This document shows, in pieces, positions 1 through 9,400 of a stretch of 64,000 bases of DNA. The translations under genes were made by a program, and so were the position numbers. Below the pieces are notes generated by a model. It was given only the letters and a program-made list of their open reading frames with translations, was not told where the DNA came from and ran no database searches. Every line of letters starts with the position of its first letter. Within the stretch, counting starts at the first letter, position 1. Source of the DNA: Comamonas testosteroni (GTDB taxonomy: Bacteria; Pseudomonadota; Gammaproteobacteria; Burkholderiales; Burkholderiaceae_C); contig CP044131.1 of NCBI GenBank assembly GCA_008727115.1, positions 682,001 through 746,000 of the forward strand, written 5' to 3'.

Positions 1-437
1 TGGCCGTGAACAACCTTGGCGATAAAGACCTGCCCTTCACCGCAGCACTGCACAGCTATCTGCGTGTACCTGACGTGGAGCAAGCGGCTTTGCAAGGCCT
101 GCAGGATTTGACGTACTGGGATGCGGTGGCCGACACCCACCCCCGGCAGCAAGGCACGGTTCGCTTTGGGGTGGAGACCGACCGTGTCTATCCAAGGGCG
201 CAGGAGGCCTTGCAGCTACAGGCAGACGATCGGCCCTGGCTGGAGATTGCTCAGGATGCTGCATGGAGTGAGACCGTGGTCTGGAACCCAGGCCCCGAGC
301 TGTGCGCCACTCTTCAAGATATGGCTGCTGACAGCTGGCAGCAAATGCTGTGTGTAGAGGCCGCGGCCATTGATGCGGCTGTCACCGTAGCTCCGGCCCA
401 GTGCTGGAAGGCTGCACAAACTCTGCGCAGTTATTGA
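1..437 (+). CDS. D-hexose-6-phosphate mutarotase (aldose 1-epimerase family), 3' part only
   Basis: The gene is cut by the left edge; about 145 C-terminal residues are present. The visible part contains NNLGDKDLPFTAALHSYLRV and WNPGPE, sequences typical of the YeaD/glucose-6-phosphate 1-epimerase branch of the galactose mutarotase fold. The family interconverts alpha and beta anomers of hexose 6-phosphates in the cytoplasm. The catalytic His and Glu regions lie mostly outside the window, so activity cannot be judged. The gene converges on pelG and the two share a hairpin terminator. Confidence 0.8.
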   Translation, partial: AVNNLGDKDLPFTAALHSYLRVPDVEQAALQGLQDLTYWDAVADTHPRQQGTVRFGVETDRVYPRAQEALQLQADDRPWLEIAQDAAWSETVVWNPGPELCATLQDMAADSWQQMLCVEAAAIDAAVTVAPAQCWKAAQTLRSY

Positions 438-460
438 ATTCAGGCTGCTAAAGCCGAATC

Positions 461-500
461 CAAACAGGCCCCTTCAATCTTGGATTGCGGGGCCTGTTTG
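461..500. terminator. Bidirectional terminator hairpin between mutarotase gene and pelG
   Basis: Perfect 12-bp inverted repeat: CAAACAGGCCCC (461-472) and GGGGCCTGTTTG (489-500) with a 16-nt loop. It sits between two convergent stop codons and can serve both. Confidence 0.7.
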
Positions 501-521
501 CATTCTTGCGCTCTTGTTTGC

Positions 522-1895
522 TTATTGCAGCATAAAGGTCCGGTACTCCAGCCTGTCCATGGAGCGCGTGAGATAGACCAGAGCTACGCACAGTGTCACT
601 AGCATGGCCAGTGTGAAGCCGTAGCCGTAGAACGCAGCGCCAAGGGCCAGCGAGATCGAGGTGAAGGCAATATTGAGCACCAGCATCAAGGTGCACAGCA
701 TCAGGATGATGCGGCGCTCATTGAGGTAGAAGAAGATGTTGAGAACGGCCATGACGCCAACCTGCAGACCGGTGCCCACGACCTGTACGTGCAGCAGTGG
801 CAGGTAAAGCTGAGAAATACCCAGCAGCTCCAGCAGGCTGGGGCCTGCGACAAAGGTGATCAGAATGGCAATGGTCTGGATCTTGGCGATCTCGCTCAGT
901 CCGGTCTGTATGGAATAGACCATTTCATGGCGCATGGTTTCTATGTATTCCAGCGAACCGCCGCCGCGCACCGCGTTGAAGAACTTGTCGTAGTACTCGA
1001 CGAAGTCGGTTTCAATGCGCACCAGAAAAACAGCCATTCCGGGAATGATTGACAAGTACGAGAGAAAGACCGGAATGTCGTAAATCAGGGAAGCGCGAAG
1101 GCCGCCAATGATGGCCTGAGAGGTAGGCAGAAAGAACCAGAAGATGATCTTGTCAATCCAGATCGCCAGGTTGTAGAGAAAGCCTATACCCAGCAGCGAT
1201 GTAAAAATCATCGAACGCTTGGTGAAGTCAAAGGCAATCCAGCGCCTCTCTATGGGAAAGCGCTTGAGAATGAGCACCCACATGCCCGCTACAAGCAGGG
1301 CATGGCCGCAGATGAAGCTCAGCAGCAGGCCTTCCAGACCCCAGTGACGCAGGGGCAGAGACAGAGCCACGATCAGCACGTAGCTGATGGCAAACAAAGC
1401 GGTGATGGCCTTGTACTGCTTGAGCCCGGACAGCAAAACGGCCATGGTCCAGACCATGCACATCAGGGTGAAGCCCGCCAGCATCAAGATGCGATAGGTT
1501 GCGCTTTGATTGGGCAAAAGGGTGAACAGGGCAACGAGTCCGGTGGCAACAGCCAGTGAGGCAATGATCAGCAGCAGGCCGTGGAGATTGGGAAGGACCG
1601 AGGAGTCCTGCTTGAGAAACAGCCGGTCCGAGATAAAGCGTGTGAACGCCAGCTGGGCGGCTCCTGTCAGGATCAGACTGAAGGCCACCAGATAGGTGAC
1701 CGAGGTCTGAAATTGCGTGACCAGCAGCGGTGGAGCGACAACGCCCACGCTGAAGACTCCGACCTGCAAGATGCCGATGATGGAAAAAACCCAGGGGCCT
1801 GAACCGATGACACCGGCATAGGTATAGGCTTGGAAAATGCTGGTCAGCGTGTTTTTGCGCAACATGTGGCGCAGTTCAAATCCAATGCCCGCCAT
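522..1895 (-). CDS. pelG: PelG, inner-membrane flippase-like protein of Pel exopolysaccharide export
   Basis: 457 residues, hydrophobic nearly throughout with about 12 predicted membrane segments. It starts MAGIGFELRHMLRKNTL, the conserved PelG N-terminus. PelG belongs to the polysaccharide transporter (MOP/Wzx-like) class and forms the inner-membrane complex with PelD, PelE and PelF that moves the polymer to the periplasm. Last gene of the pel operon; its ATG overlaps the pelF stop by one base (TAATG), indicating translational coupling. Length is as usual for the family. Confidence 0.95.
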   Translation of the reverse strand: MAGIGFELRHMLRKNTLTSIFQAYTYAGVIGSGPWVFSIIGILQVGVFSVGVVAPPLLVTQFQTSVTYLVAFSLILTGAAQLAFTRFISDRLFLKQDSSVLPNLHGLLLIIASLAVATGLVALFTLLPNQSATYRILMLAGFTLMCMVWTMAVLLSGLKQYKAITALFAISYVLIVALSLPLRHWGLEGLLLSFICGHALLVAGMWVLILKRFPIERRWIAFDFTKRSMIFTSLLGIGFLYNLAIWIDKIIFWFFLPTSQAIIGGLRASLIYDIPVFLSYLSIIPGMAVFLVRIETDFVEYYDKFFNAVRGGGSLEYIETMRHEMVYSIQTGLSEIAKIQTIAILITFVAGPSLLELLGISQLYLPLLHVQVVGTGLQVGVMAVLNIFFYLNERRIILMLCTLMLVLNIAFTSISLALGAAFYGYGFTLAMLVTLCVALVYLTRSMDRLEYRTFMLQ

Positions 1896-3445
1896 TAGTG
1901 GGCCTCCTGGGAGTTTTCAAGGGCGCTGTCGTAGATCTGTTGATAGCGCTCAAACAGCAAAGTGTCGGTGTAGTAGCGCTCGACACGGGCAATACCCGCC
2001 GCACTGGCTTCCTGCCATTTCTCAGGGTTGGTCAGCAACTCTAAAGAGGCATCGGCCAAGGCTTCGGGGTTGGCGATGCTCACGATGCGGCCACAGCTTC
2101 CGAGCAACTGGTCTTCATCATCCAGACCATGGATCAGCTGGCTGCATGAGCCCACATCGGTGCTGATGACGGGCACGCCTGCTGCCTGCGATTCGAGAAT
2201 GACCAGGGGCAAGGCTTCGCTCACGGAGGACAGCACGACCAGGCCCACCAGAGGCATCAGGTCTTCAATGCGCTGCATGCCTAAAAACTTGACGTGATTT
2301 TGCAGGTTCAGGCTGGAGACCAGACTTTTGCACTCCTGCACGTAGTCGGGATCTTCTTCCACAGGGCCGGCAATCCATGCCTGGGCCTGGGGGAGCTTGT
2401 TGACGATGCGTCGCATGGAGCGAATAAAGGTCTTGATGTCCTTGATGGGGACAACCCGCCCAATCAGGCACAGTACCGGGGGCGTACTGTCGGGGCGAAT
2501 GCTGCGCAAAGGAGTGAAGCGCTCGACCCGTATGCCATTGGGCACATTGAGCGTGCGCTCGGGTGGTGCTCCATCATTGATCTGGCGCAGCCGGTTCGCT
2601 TCATACAGCGCAATGATGGGATTGGCTGCTTCGTAGCAAAAGCGTCCCATCCACTCAAAGAAGCGGATCCACATTTGCCGGAAGAAGGAGACTTCCATGG
2701 GGTCACGCTGGAAGAAGTTTCGGTTGTCCCGGATCCAGGTGCTTTTGAGCAGGTCAATCTGGCGCTCTTTGGTGTAGATGCCATGCTCGGACAGGATGAG
2801 CGGCAACTGGCGCCGGTGGTGTAGCAAGCCGCCCAGAAAGCCTGCGTAGCCCGTGGAGACGGTGTGCAGCACACGCACGGGGATCAGCGTTTCGGCGATC
2901 TCGGCCAGCAGCCACAAGGGCTTGAACATGATGCGCACTGTCCAGAAGAAGTCCACAAAGGAGGGGTCGCTGCAGTAGCGTACATAGCTCTCGCGCAGCA
3001 GCTGCCAGGCCTCTTCGCTGTGCAGGAAGTCACCCAGGGGAATGCCGCCGCCGGGGCGCAGCTCCAGCGCAATGGTCTGAATTTCCTCAAGAATGGCCTG
3101 TCGGGAAGCGGCCTTGCCGTCGTCTTGCTCCAGAAGCAGCAAAAGCCTTCTGATGTGCTCGAAACTCTGCGGACTGCCACGGACATGCTCAGGCTTGTCC
3201 TTTTCGTCGAGATCATCGTAGAGAAAGTGCTCCTGAAAGTGCACGACGTTGGCAGGCAAGGTGTAGCGAAACTCTCCATAGTCTTCGCGCTTGCTGCCCA
3301 GGAAGACGATGGCAAATTTGTACTGCGGATAGGCATTCAGAATTTGCTGCACCCAGCTGGACACACCACCGCTGACATAGGGGTAGGTGCCTTCGAGCAG
3401 CAAGGCAATATCTGCCTGAGAGGCTTTGGGGGGCGAGGCGCTCAT
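1895..3445 (-). CDS. pelF: PelF, cytosolic GT4 glycosyltransferase that polymerises Pel
   Basis: 516 residues of the GT-B fold. The N-terminus carries LLLEGTYPYVSGGVSSWV, the acceptor-side glycine loop of PelF. The C-terminal domain has the EX7E retaining-transferase motif in EALPLVILE, followed by AGVPVISTDVG. PelF uses UDP-activated amino sugars (GalNAc in Pseudomonas) and docks on PelD/E/G. Its ATG overlaps the pelE stop (ATGA), so translation is coupled. Confidence 0.95.
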   Translation of the reverse strand: MSASPPKASQADIALLLEGTYPYVSGGVSSWVQQILNAYPQYKFAIVFLGSKREDYGEFRYTLPANVVHFQEHFLYDDLDEKDKPEHVRGSPQSFEHIRRLLLLLEQDDGKAASRQAILEEIQTIALELRPGGGIPLGDFLHSEEAWQLLRESYVRYCSDPSFVDFFWTVRIMFKPLWLLAEIAETLIPVRVLHTVSTGYAGFLGGLLHHRRQLPLILSEHGIYTKERQIDLLKSTWIRDNRNFFQRDPMEVSFFRQMWIRFFEWMGRFCYEAANPIIALYEANRLRQINDGAPPERTLNVPNGIRVERFTPLRSIRPDSTPPVLCLIGRVVPIKDIKTFIRSMRRIVNKLPQAQAWIAGPVEEDPDYVQECKSLVSSLNLQNHVKFLGMQRIEDLMPLVGLVVLSSVSEALPLVILESQAAGVPVISTDVGSCSQLIHGLDDEDQLLGSCGRIVSIANPEALADASLELLTNPEKWQEASAAGIARVERYYTDTLLFERYQQIYDSALENSQEAH

Positions 3446-4464
3446 GCGGCACTCCAGTACTTCATGTTGGCCAGCAGCCTGGGGGGGGCTTGAGCGGGAT
3501 CCAGTGTCTGCATCAATGCCTGGGCCTGTGAGAAGTGACGCTGCAGAAAGTGAATCTCTGCGAGGTAAGGGGTGACACGAGCAGCAGGTAAGCCCATGGC
3601 TAGAGCTTCTTCATAGGCAATTTGGGCTTGCTGGTATTCATGGCGCAGTTGCATCAGCCTTCCCTTGCGCAAAGTCAGCAGTGCATTGCTTGGCTGCATG
3701 GCCAGAACACTCTCGCAGTAATGCAGTGACTGTGCGATGGCGTGATCTTTGACGTCGCTTTGTGTGACGCCCTGATAGATCATTTCCCAGTACAGGTCTG
3801 ACAGCGTCCAGCAGGCCTGGATACCTTGTGGTCCAAGGACATCGGAGCCCTCTGTCTCCTGTGCCTGCTCAAGCTTTTGCTGTGCTTCATGGATGGCCTG
3901 GCTGAGCTGCTGCTCCTTGTTGTCCAGCATGCTGTAGGCCAGAAGACGCAGGTCATCGTTGGAGTCACTCAGTGCATTGCGTAGCAGGGGGGAGGCCAGC
4001 TTTCCCGAGACGCTGCCGAGCGCAACCATGGCGCGCATGCGAGCCGCAGTCGGAACGCTCTGGTTGCTCAGGAAAGTACCCAGACCTGGAGGGCGTCGCT
4101 TGTGACTGCTAGCCTGGGACTGGTCAAACTCCGGAAGGCTCACCGAAGGAAAGGGGTGCTGCAAAGAAGGGTTGCGATGGCGCAGCAATGCAAAAAATGC
4201 AATGAAACACCCAATGGGGCCAGCGATCGGCACTGCAAATGACACGACAGCAGTCAGAGCGACCAGGGCGGAGCGCTGATCGCGCAAATAAGGCAGGCCA
4301 TGGATCAATGGATAGAGACTGAGGCCGAACAGCACGGAAGCCATTGCATGGATGATGAAAAAGGCCAGCAAGGCGCTGTTCGCATCGGCTCTAAGCAAAT
4401 GAGGCAGTGTCCATGCGCATACCTCTACCAAGGTCGCGACCAGGGCAAGGGTAAGGTTAAGCAT
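3442..4464 (-). CDS. pelE: PelE, inner-membrane TPR protein of the Pel synthase complex
   Basis: The start chosen is the ATG at 4464 (MLNLTLALVATLVEVCAW), which overlaps the pelD stop by 8 bases and opens directly with the first membrane helix; an upstream in-frame start at 4545 would lie deep inside pelD and is rejected. 340 residues: two N-terminal membrane segments with a short loop and a third hydrophobic stretch around residues 65-95, then an alpha-helical TPR-like cytosolic part (e.g. ALLTLRKGRLMQLRHEYQQA). PelE interacts with PelD in the synthase. Confidence 0.9.
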   Translation of the reverse strand: MLNLTLALVATLVEVCAWTLPHLLRADANSALLAFFIIHAMASVLFGLSLYPLIHGLPYLRDQRSALVALTAVVSFAVPIAGPIGCFIAFFALLRHRNPSLQHPFPSVSLPEFDQSQASSHKRRPPGLGTFLSNQSVPTAARMRAMVALGSVSGKLASPLLRNALSDSNDDLRLLAYSMLDNKEQQLSQAIHEAQQKLEQAQETEGSDVLGPQGIQACWTLSDLYWEMIYQGVTQSDVKDHAIAQSLHYCESVLAMQPSNALLTLRKGRLMQLRHEYQQAQIAYEEALAMGLPAARVTPYLAEIHFLQRHFSQAQALMQTLDPAQAPPRLLANMKYWSAA

Positions 4465-5827
4465 GGACGAACCCAACAATCTGATCCAAAACGGCCATGG
4501 TCTTGCCTTTTTGAATCGGGATGGTGTGAGCGCGAATGCCAGCATCGTCCAGGGAGTCGATGCCGCGCTGCTTGAGGTGGTCTGCGAGGCGATTCATGAA
4601 GCCTTCACTGGCTGCATGCGAGCTCAATGGCATCAGAATGGCGAGTACTGTTTTTTCCGCTCCGCTGAGCAGCCATGACTGGTCCAGATTGCGCTCCATT
4701 TGCATGATCAGCTGGGGTGTTTCGGCAGCGACAGCGGAGGCGGAGAACTCCAGTACCAAGGCCGTGCTGGAAAGCTGGCTGGTGCAGAGCACATGCTCCA
4801 TACGCTGGAGTTCCGAGGCAAATTGCGCAGGACATTCCGGGTGTGCCTGCAGCAGTGGCCGAGCCAGATCATTGGCTGCGACCCTATCCGTGTAATAGCC
4901 GAGCAAAAGATTGATGGTCTGCAGCGTCTCTTCCTGTAAGGCAAAGAAAGGCATTTCCTCAACAACGAGCAGTCCGTAAACCTTTCCCGATAGATCCTGC
5001 ATGGGCGCCGCAAGAATGTAGCGAGTCTGGTGGCTGTTTTGCAGGCTGTGCGAGATGTGACACATTGAGCCCGTCTCAAGCGCCTGCTTGATCAGTGGGT
5101 CATTCATGTCCAGAGCAGATGCTCCTCCGATCTGGGCAACAGGTGTTTTTTCCAACGAGTCCTCTTGGAGGCGCACGATGCTTGCGGTATTGATCTGGCA
5201 AAGCTGTGACAGAAGGCCAAGCAGAGTCAGCACATCGTTGGAGCTGCCGCTGAGGTCGCGCAGTTTCAGCAGGGCATCCCGCATGGAAATAGGCTGGGCA
5301 ATCAACTGCTGCTCCAGCTGTTCATGAGACAGGCGCAGCAGGTAGTGACGACGCACCAGCTGCTCAAGACGCAGGTCTTGATACTGTTGTGCAGTGCGTG
5401 CCTTGCGCAAATGGTGGCGCCAGGTACTGGAGACTTCGCCGACGATCATGACCATGATCAGCCCACCCAGAAAGTACTGCTGGGGAAAATGGCTTAAATC
5501 CTGTCGATTCAGCCCTAGCCACCCAAGCAGGAACACACCGGAGGCACAGAGGCCGGCAATAGGACCGTAGCGCAGGGCGATGATCATGGGGGCTAGCCAG
5601 ACCCACGGAAATTCAGCTTCGATCCATAAAGGATTTTCGGGGCTAACCAGATAGCTGATGAGCAGTGCCAGACCCGGAAGCAGAGTCGTCTCGAGAATGA
5701 CGATCCAAGGCTTGATGTTGGTCACCATTAATTTGCCAAGTGGCGAGCCTTTGAGATCGTCAGAAGGGTGGCTGTTCTGGGCGGTGCTGGCCGGGCTGAG
5801 CACAGCGGGTGTTTCTTGAGAGGGCAT
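4457..5827 (-). CDS. pelD: PelD, c-di-GMP receptor of the Pel synthase
   Basis: Start set at the ATG at 5827 (MPSQETPAVL), 37 bases after pelC; an upstream TTG at 5881 would run into pelC. 456 residues: about four N-terminal membrane helices (roughly residues 40-135), a coiled linker, a GAF domain (about 190-330) and a degenerate GGDEF domain. The inhibitory-site motif RxxD that binds c-di-GMP in characterised PelD is present as RNLD at about residues 379-382. Pel production is therefore probably switched on post-translationally by c-di-GMP. The catalytic GGDEF residues are absent, as expected. Confidence 0.93.
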   Translation of the reverse strand: MPSQETPAVLSPASTAQNSHPSDDLKGSPLGKLMVTNIKPWIVILETTLLPGLALLISYLVSPENPLWIEAEFPWVWLAPMIIALRYGPIAGLCASGVFLLGWLGLNRQDLSHFPQQYFLGGLIMVMIVGEVSSTWRHHLRKARTAQQYQDLRLEQLVRRHYLLRLSHEQLEQQLIAQPISMRDALLKLRDLSGSSNDVLTLLGLLSQLCQINTASIVRLQEDSLEKTPVAQIGGASALDMNDPLIKQALETGSMCHISHSLQNSHQTRYILAAPMQDLSGKVYGLLVVEEMPFFALQEETLQTINLLLGYYTDRVAANDLARPLLQAHPECPAQFASELQRMEHVLCTSQLSSTALVLEFSASAVAAETPQLIMQMERNLDQSWLLSGAEKTVLAILMPLSSHAASEGFMNRLADHLKQRGIDSLDDAGIRAHTIPIQKGKTMAVLDQIVGFVHA

Positions 5828-5864
5828 AGGCTTGCAGTCTGGGGTGCTCAGTGCGTAGCGGGCC

Positions 5865-6428
5865 TTAGCGGGCGTTCGCAACGCCAGTGCCGAGCAGGCT
5901 GCGAATCAGCTTCTGACCGACTGCGGCAAGAGACTCTCGGCTCCAGCCGCTTTTTCCGCCCGTGGCGCTCCATATGGTTTTGCCTTCGCTGACATCGACG
6001 ATTTCCAGGGTCACGCCGACAGCGGGCTCGCCGTCTACGCCGACTTTGTAGCGCCACTCATCCACCGTCCCTAGCAGTGCATAGTGCACGCCTTCCTCGC
6101 GGGCCCAGCTCAATGCTTCTTCGCGTCGCTTTCCGCTCTGGCTATCAAACAGGGCTTCCTGCTGTGCATCGCCGGTATAGCGCTTGACGGAGTTCACACC
6201 TCGGGTCTGGAGAATGGCTGTCGCAATGCTTTCGGCCCGGCTGCCAGCCATGGGGGTCTCCGTGTGGTTCTCGAAAGGCAGAACAGCCCAAGATGCGTTT
6301 TTGGCCAGGACGGGCGAGGGGGCTCGGTCAACGGTGGAGCAGGCTGCCAGAAGACTGAGCAATCCTGCCGCCAGGCCCGCATTCGTGAGGCGACGGATAC
6401 GCGATGAAGAAGAGGTGTTGACGTTCAT
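5865..6428 (-). CDS. pelC: PelC, outer-membrane lipoprotein of the Pel secretin-like channel
   Basis: Start ATG at 6428 has a good ribosome site (AAGGA, 8 bases upstream); an in-frame start 21 bases upstream lacks one. 187 residues with a lipoprotein signal peptide ending in the lipobox LAAC. The rest matches the PelC fold (AVLPFENHTETPMAGSRAESI). PelC forms a dodecameric ring in the periplasm under the PelB barrel and funnels the polymer out. 17 bases separate it from pelB. Confidence 0.92.
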   Translation of the reverse strand: MNVNTSSSSRIRRLTNAGLAAGLLSLLAACSTVDRAPSPVLAKNASWAVLPFENHTETPMAGSRAESIATAILQTRGVNSVKRYTGDAQQEALFDSQSGKRREEALSWAREEGVHYALLGTVDEWRYKVGVDGEPAVGVTLEIVDVSEGKTIWSATGGKSGWSRESLAAVGQKLIRSLLGTGVANAR

Positions 6429-6445
6429 GGTGGTTCCTTGATGTC

Positions 6446-9400
6446 TCAATAGTGCAGACGATAGGTGAGCTGCAGCTCACGGCTGGTTCCTGTGTTGTTG
6501 AGGCCGGTTTTGGAGAGGTTGAAACCGACCATCCAGTGGTCGGGTCCAAGAAGGCTTCCGGAGAAGCCCATACGCGCTTCGTAGCCTGCGCCATTGAGGC
6601 TGTGGTGCGTCAAGGCCAGGCTGGCAAAAGGACGCCAGCGCCGCGTGTAGTCTTGTGCGTAGCGGGTATCCGTAGAGACCTGTACGCCCGAAAAGCGGAA
6701 ATTGCCGGGCAGCAGGTAATCACTGCCTGCGCTGCTTCCCGCAGGCAGGTATCTGAAAATATCCAGCTGTTGCCCGCTTAATGAGGCCGGATCTGTGCGG
6801 CTGTAGCGGTGCCATGAGGTAAAGACTCCAAACTCCAGACTCGGTGTTTCGCTGCGGTAGCTATGCGTGTACTGCAGTGTGGCGTGCTGGCCGGAGCCTA
6901 TGCGCGATCCTCCGGTTTGAACGGAGTAGCGCTCACCGGCCACTTCAAGACCCAATCGATCCTGGCGCGAGAACTGATAGGTGACGCCCAGTGCGAGCCT
7001 GTCCTTCATGCCCCCCATGCGCATGGCGAGAGTGTCTTGCATGGAAAGCTCTTTGCCGATGGATGCATCCAGGGTCCATCGGTTGTCAAAAAGCAGGCTG
7101 TGGGACAGTTGCACAGGGTGGTAGGTGCCCAGGCTGCGCCGCTCCCCGATCATCAGCTCGGTACTTCCCTTGGGAGACAAGCGGCGAAGACGCAGGCCTG
7201 CACCATGCTCGCTGGAAGGGCGGCTTACAAAGCTGAAATTGTTGATCGTACGGCGAGTGTGGTCTGCCTCAAGCTCCAAAGCCCAGCGTGAGTTGATGGG
7301 GCGATGCCAGCGCAGCTTGTGCTCCGCCTCATTGATGCCGCTCAGCTGGCGCTGGCTGAATCCATAGTCAGAAAAGTGACTCATGGCCAGCAACTGCTCT
7401 GTTAGAGCGGTGTGCAGGGTGTCGTCGTCGGGCTGGTTGGAGAGGCCGTCAAAGCCGGCGGTCTGCGCCAGGCGCACATCGCCAGCCATGACCGCTGCCG
7501 TGAGGTAGTCGTGACGCGGTAGCCGGTCGCCGTAGCGGTCCAGTAACTGGCTAGCCTGTGCAGTGTCCTTTTCCGCGATGGCAATGGTGATCTGTGCCCA
7601 CAAGGGAGCATTGCCTTTTTTGCCGCGACTACGGGCATATTGCTGCCAGAGATAGCCGCGCTCAGCGGAGTACTCACCTTTGTCCTGTAGCCAGGCCAGA
7701 GCCAGCTCTTTGGCTTCGGGAGAGTATTCATTGCGGCCAGACGTATGGAGGTCCTGGCGCATCAGCTCGCGCATGAGCGCCATTTCGTCATCTCCATAGG
7801 CGCGGTTGAGCGTCAGGCGAATACGTGCCTGCCTTTGTACCTTGTCCAGCGCTTGCGGCGTCAGCCATTCCTGTGCCGAGCGTTTGCCCTTGGGCTCTTT
7901 GGCTTGTTGCTTCAGCCAGAGCTCTCGGCGCAGGCGCCAAGCCAGATCCGCTTGCTGGTTTTGCTCCAGAGCGTCGGCATAGCTCATCATCCAGAGAAAG
8001 TCTTCTTGCTTGCGTTGTAGCTGCGGCTGCAGATAGCGTTGCAATGCCACAGCCGGGCGAGACAGGTTTTGATTGGCTGCGGATAGGGCGTCATGCATTT
8101 CCAGGTCTTGCGCCCAGTTGCTCTCCACGCGTGCGAGAAGGTTGGAAAGGGCCAGTGAATCTTGTGAATCAATCAAAAGCCAGAGCAGTGACTGCCTCAA
8201 CTGAAGCGACTCCGGTGTCAAGGCCAGGCCTTTGCTGAAGGCTGCCTGGGCTTTGTCGAACTGCTTGGTGCGTTCGTAGTACATCCCCAGAACATGCAGA
8301 AAAGAGGGTTGGTTCAGCAGGCGCTTTGAAAGATCGGGTGAGGACATCACCTGCTTCAGATAAGAGCCAAGCCTGCCGGGATCCCCGGCTTCTTCGAGCA
8401 GATAAAAGGCTTGGGTCAGGTGTCTCAGAGAGTGGAATTTTTCCCAAGCTTGCAGTGACAACTGGGCAGCTTCATCACGGTTGCTGCGCAGCAAGATGTT
8501 GATGATCCCATCGTAGTCACTGATGTCGGCATCGGGTGTCGTCAGCAACTGGCGAAAGGCTTGGGCAGCTATTTGGTCATCTCTTTGACGCTGGGCAAGG
8601 TTACCCATGAAGCGCCAATAGTCGCTCTCCTCTGGCATGGGATGCTGAAGGTTCGTCTGTGACTCTTCCAGCCAGCGCAGGCCCAGATCCGGCTGTCCTT
8701 CCAGCAGCGCCATGGAAGCCGCTGCCATGGCATGGGCAGGTGTGCGCTGCTCTGGAATTTCAAAGACCCGCTTCCATGTGTCCAGAGCGAGCCGGGTTTG
8801 ACCATCGCGCTCGGCCACACGTGCGAGCATGACCAGAGCCTCAGGCGACTTGCCGTGGTGAAGAAGATAGTCGATGGCTTTTTGAGGCGTGCCCTGACGC
8901 TCATAGCTCTCCACCAAAGAGCGAAGCAGGGCGGGATCGTTGGGGCGTTGGTGCAGCAGGTGCAGAATACCTGCCGTCAGCGCATGATCGTCAAACAGGC
9001 CGGGAGCCATGCGCATGACTGCCTTCCAGGCATCTTCCCGCTTGGTTCCTTGAGCAATGAAAAGCCAGTTGTCGAGAGCTAGCTGAGAGCGTCCGCTCCA
9101 CTCGGCCACATGGGCTAGGCGTTCACGCCACACCATGTTCTGGGGGGACTGCTTGACGGCCGCCTGGGCGGTTCTCAGTGCATCTTCCAGGTTTCTGTTC
9201 TCCAGAAAAACGTCGTATGCCAGCTTGTAGGTCTGCTCATCAAATGGAAGAACAGGCTCTTTGGTTTTTTTGGGGACGGCATTGGTGGCCGTTTGCTGCA
9301 TGGACCAGCCATCGCTGGGCTGCATGGGCAGCTTCAAGGACCAGGCGCCATCGTCAAAAGAGGCAGAGGCGTTGCCTGCATCGGCAACCTGGGCTTGTGC